From the NCBI GenBank assembly GCA_025024175.1, contig QCXZ01000001.1:496001-560000 (forward strand): a stretch of DNA of 64,000 bases. The letters run 5' to 3'. Below the pieces are notes generated by a model, which was not told the DNA's origin, ran no database searches, and saw nothing but the letters and a program-made list of their open reading frames with translations. Numbering within the stretch: position 1 is the first letter of the stretch; every line of letters begins with the position of its first letter. Of the stretch, positions 61,601 to 64,000 are shown piece after piece. The stretch comes from Rhyzopertha dominica. Its lineage: Eukaryota; Arthropoda; Insecta; Coleoptera; Bostrichidae. A program made the position numbers and the translations under genes.

Positions 61601-64000
61601 TCACAAATGTATGGGCTCCCAGCCAATGGTTTTGCTTGTTGCAGGACTTCAATCTGATGAGGGCCTGGTTCCCTAGCCGAAAACTCCGCTTGCAGCTTTC
61701 CAGTTTTCGTCTGGTAACACCTCACTGGCAAAGCAGACCCCGTTGGACTGCTAACCACAACATCAAACTGACTCGCTGGTTTTCCGAGGGTGTCAATGTG
61801 GAATGAATTTACACGTCCAACTTTCGCTTGGTACAAGCCCAAACCACCTGCCCAAGGCTCAGTTGATGGATCTAATTCAGAAATAAGCGGAGTAAAAATA
61901 TTGCAATTGTCGACCAAGTCTTTTTTCTCACTTTTGACTGGTACTTCCAGTACCTCTGCTCTGGGCACGCCGTTGTAGAACAACCTCAGCCGGTGGGGAG
62001 CTGCATGGATAGGATGGAAGACAACCTCCCACATGTTAGGATTGTTCCCATTCTGTCTAACGCTATGGGCAACATCTCTATCACCAACTTTAACAGTTGC
62101 AGTCAGTTTTCCAGGTCCAACTTTATTCAAGTTAACACCGACAACACAAGGTCGATGGCAGACACCTTCTGGTACGCTGGCTACTTCTATTCTTGACATG
62201 TCAAATACATGAATGGTACGGGTGCCGACTATTTCTAGGCCACGGAGAATCTGAATCCTGCAGGAAAGTTTTTCTGTTTAGTTCTTAACTTAGCTTAGCA
62301 GAAGTAACCATACAGAAAAGTGGATAGTAGTAGGTATTATTATATTACTGAATCAGTTGTTGAAAACCTTATTCCAGTCTGTATCATTAAAAGGACGATC
62401 TGATGCTTATTCCAAGTCAAAATCAAGTAAGACATGATTAAATAAATTTGTCGAATAACTTTACAAATCGAAGTTTAACTAAAGACAATAATAAGTGGTG
62501 CATAAACAATGATAAGGGACTGCAGTGAGAAGGTGATGTCACACAATGGTAATATGCAATGGGACATGTATCTCCCAAAAATTAAAGTTAATCAATAATT
62601 CAAAGAGTAATAATAATAATAATTTTATTCAATTCTGTCAAAAGGTGGCATAGAATATGTAACATATGAATACAGCAACAAGTCTATAGAGCCATTTTGA
62701 TCCCTGACTATATTATTCTTTATTTTTGGTATCCTGAACTGACATTTTCACACATTCACAGTATTTTTTGTATATTTCTCTGCACACATATCCTTTAATC
62801 ATTCCCTCAAGTAGCAGGTGCTTTAGTCGGCACTTTTCTTTTACTTCTCTGTTTATTCAGGGACCGTCTATCTTTGGAGAAAGTGCATAATTTTACGTAT
62901 TTTTTAGACCAAGAGGATACATTTGTTATATTTCTGAAAGAGACCTACTATCATCATTACATGTGGTTTCTACAGAATTTTTAGTAAGAAGTAAAACCAA
63001 AATTTTAATAATCATATCATGAAAACAAAGGGACTAGCATATGTTTTTTTTAAACACATTATCTATTACCTCCTTGTTACATACCAGAGGCTTATAAACA
63101 AAAATCAACTCACCTGTAAGTGCCAACCATATTAACAGGAAATTCCGCCTTCAAATCATGAGCCACATATTTCACAGAATGATTATTCGGATCAGCAATT
63201 TCCAGTCGATGGCTCTCACTGGGGATATTGATATATGCTGAAGATCCAACCTGAATGTACTGTGTTGACTCGATCACAGAACACCTGAAGGGACTTCCGT
63301 TGACCGACATCTCGTTGAATGTGATGTTGACAAAATGGTCTTCTGCCGTTTGAGGAACGAACGTCACATCATAGAGTCCTCTGGCACACGCGACCACTTC
63401 AGCTTTTATCGTTGTATGCGCCGTGGAAACTACCAGTTCCAAAGTTCCCTCCCCCGCATGAGCTGCATCAACGCTAAAGGTGACTGGCCTGCCGACTTCA
63501 GCGTGTGATGCGTCTCTGAGAGTCATGTCGCTCAGTCCTCTGGTTATTTCAATGTTGCGACCAGGCAAACCAGATACGACTACCTTGTTGACATCGTAGA
63601 CGTTGCACGTGAACGGTGATCCGATAATATGTTGGTCGTTTATTAGAATTGCCACGGAATGACGGCCGACAATTTCAGGAACAAAACGGACCGTGTAGGT
63701 ATCTGAACTAGTTGGAGTTNATTTTATTGGTAATACTTTGCCATTAGGTGCTGTTGGTATGACCTGTGGCTGGACACCTAAGGATTAAAAAAAGAAGGAT
63801 ATATAAATTTGTAAAAATATAGATTAAGATATGTAAGCTTATAATAATAATAATAAGATTAAGGACATGTACTTCAGTACGTCAGAGCAAAATTGTATTA
63901 AGTTCAAATTTATCGTTTTCTGTTGTTTTTGTTCAGGTTACTTTAAATTTCCTGCTTTATCGACTGGTGTACCTAAAATGGTGGGAGGACTAAGAATGCC
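55637..64000 (-). CDS. jbug: filamin-repeat protein, probably jitterbug; C-terminal part (5' end off window)
   Basis: Actin-associated scaffold built of Ig-like filamin repeats (family knowledge). Exons in the window, 5' to 3': 63114-63777, 61521-62257, 60014-60453, 58711-59113, 57905-58107, 56699-56980, 55828-56007, 55637-55768; every phase agrees, giving about 1,013 residues and roughly ten repeats. Repeat hallmarks recur: GSPFTCNV, NGSPFRCSV, AGSPYICEA, KGSPLALGV, PGSPFRPNI, KGCPLMVEA and PGSPFVLKV, with AGPG/GEG turns. The C-terminus, PGSPFHVMIFDTQEELRRYI, extends past the last repeat and differs from vertebrate filamin A and, as remembered, from cheerio; hence jitterbug is preferred, though not proven. 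The actin-binding CH domains would lie beyond 64000. One N at 63720 leaves a residue unknown. The intron between exons 56699-56980 and 55828-56007 carries a sense-strand hammerhead motif. Confidence 0.85.
56170..56335 (-). pseudogene. Tc1-like transposase fragment in a filamin intron
   Basis: The minus strand reads CSPDMNPIENLWGILVQRIY then ANNRQYATIKERKNSLEE, the block with the final catalytic Glu of Tc1-type transposases. The rest is missing. It lies directly beside the hammerhead-bearing repeat. Confidence 0.8.
56389..56699 (-). repeat. composite repeat: hammerhead palindrome plus flanking part (copy 2)
   Basis: Bases 56389-56519 are a 131-bp palindrome with termini TTAAAATGCATGT and its complement, the hammerhead at the centre. 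The part to its right resembles 30191-30322 and ends, at 56671-56699, in the same block as copy 1, right at the splice donor of the filamin exon 56699-56980. Confidence 0.7.
56429..56477 (-). ncRNA. hammerhead ribozyme motif, complete (copy 2, intronic, sense)
   Basis: Minus strand, 5' to 3': AACTGCA (56471-56477), CTGATGA (56464-56470), stem II GCTGT/ACAGC perfect with loop AATG, GAA and A15.1, stem III ATAG/CTAT with loop AT, C17 at 56436, then TGCAGTT giving a 7-bp stem I. All invariant core bases match the hammerhead consensus, and the three stems have no mismatch. Cleavage is predicted between 56436 and 56435. The motif lies about 220 nt after the donor in a 691-nt filamin intron. Stem I can extend into the palindrome arms. 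Confidence 0.85.
57114..57155 (-). ncRNA. hammerhead-like motif, decayed
   Basis: Minus strand: GCC, CTGAAGA, a weak GGA/TCC stem II, GAAA, AGCT as minimal stem III, then GGC closing a 3-bp stem I. The tail GAAAGCTTGG is identical to that in the 42.0-kb inverted repeat, so they share ancestry. In a filamin intron, sense strand. Confidence 0.45.
59515..59675 (-). repeat. second copy of the ebi-intron MITE, fragment
   Basis: In reverse orientation it shares TACAGGGTGT, the AGTTTAACTTTTTTT stretch, GCCCGCCTACT and AGACTGGTTGAT with 50967-51405. It lies in the filamin intron between exons 60014-60453 and 58711-59113. Confidence 0.6.
60700..61075. repeat. diverged tandem duplication in a filamin intron
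   Basis: Two segments, about 60707-60800 and 60948-61072, share in order a TGTTCAATT-like start, TTTTTTTGTAA, CTCGAAAAA and AAAAAAGTTAGCTATTGTAG. They are about 235-270 bp apart in the same direction. No coding potential. Confidence 0.5.

Noticed and set aside
61513..62196. Plus-strand frames over the filamin exon 61521-62257
   Set aside because: Shadows; the minus strand carries the repeat pattern and splice sites.
1..64000. CRISPR arrays, bacterial operons, rRNA or tRNA genes
   Set aside because: Spliced eukaryotic genes throughout; no regular spacer array or tRNA cloverleaf was noticed by eye, though a tRNA scan was not run.

Overview
This is A+T-rich eukaryotic nuclear DNA from an insect, possibly a beetle or another holometabolan; the species cannot be fixed from the sequence. 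Small phase-consistent GT-AG introns, insect-type gene complements (centrosomin, ebi, a jitterbug-like filamin) and many decayed transposons support this. A few N bases mark assembly uncertainty.

Layout. 1-9471 (minus): the N-terminal third or less of the ciliary protein Hydin, at least 13 exons, running off the left edge, with a complete Tc1-type element in one intron. 10186-11554 (plus): a two-exon mitochondrial peptide-chain release factor 1, divergent from Hydin. 12993-40575 (plus): centrosomin (cnn), with CM1 encoded at 30576-30763 and CM2 at 40334-40575, up to three alternative first exons and a possible short isoform. Its first intron is a graveyard of non-LTR, Penelope-like and Tc1/mariner fragments. 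42142-44986 (minus): DHX16/Prp2 spliceosomal DEAH helicase, tail-to-tail with cnn. 45470-47971: a piggyBac element with intact transposase, terminal repeats and TTAA sites. 49679-53808 (minus): ebi/TBL1, all six coding exons. 55637-64000 (minus): the C-terminal 1,013 residues or so of a filamin-repeat protein, probably jitterbug, continuing off the right edge.

The genes do not form one pathway. Hydin (axoneme) and centrosomin (centrosome) are both microtubule-organelle genes; DHX16 and ebi act in splicing and transcriptional corepression; the filamin is cytoskeletal.

The most striking non-coding signal is a scatter of hammerhead-ribozyme motifs. Two copies of one repeat (30076-30124 and 56429-56477, both minus strand) can form all three hammerhead stems around an unmutated catalytic core. 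The second copy lies on the sense strand of a filamin intron, so the pre-mRNA would carry a potentially self-cleaving ribozyme. Further hammerhead-like motifs occur in two Penelope-like termini (with a compensatory U3-A8 core pair), in a 638-bp inverted repeat, in a 170-bp foldback, and as decayed copies near 8.1 and 57.1 kb. All gene models come from reading the sequence; exon joins were chosen by splice signals, phase and remembered family similarity.
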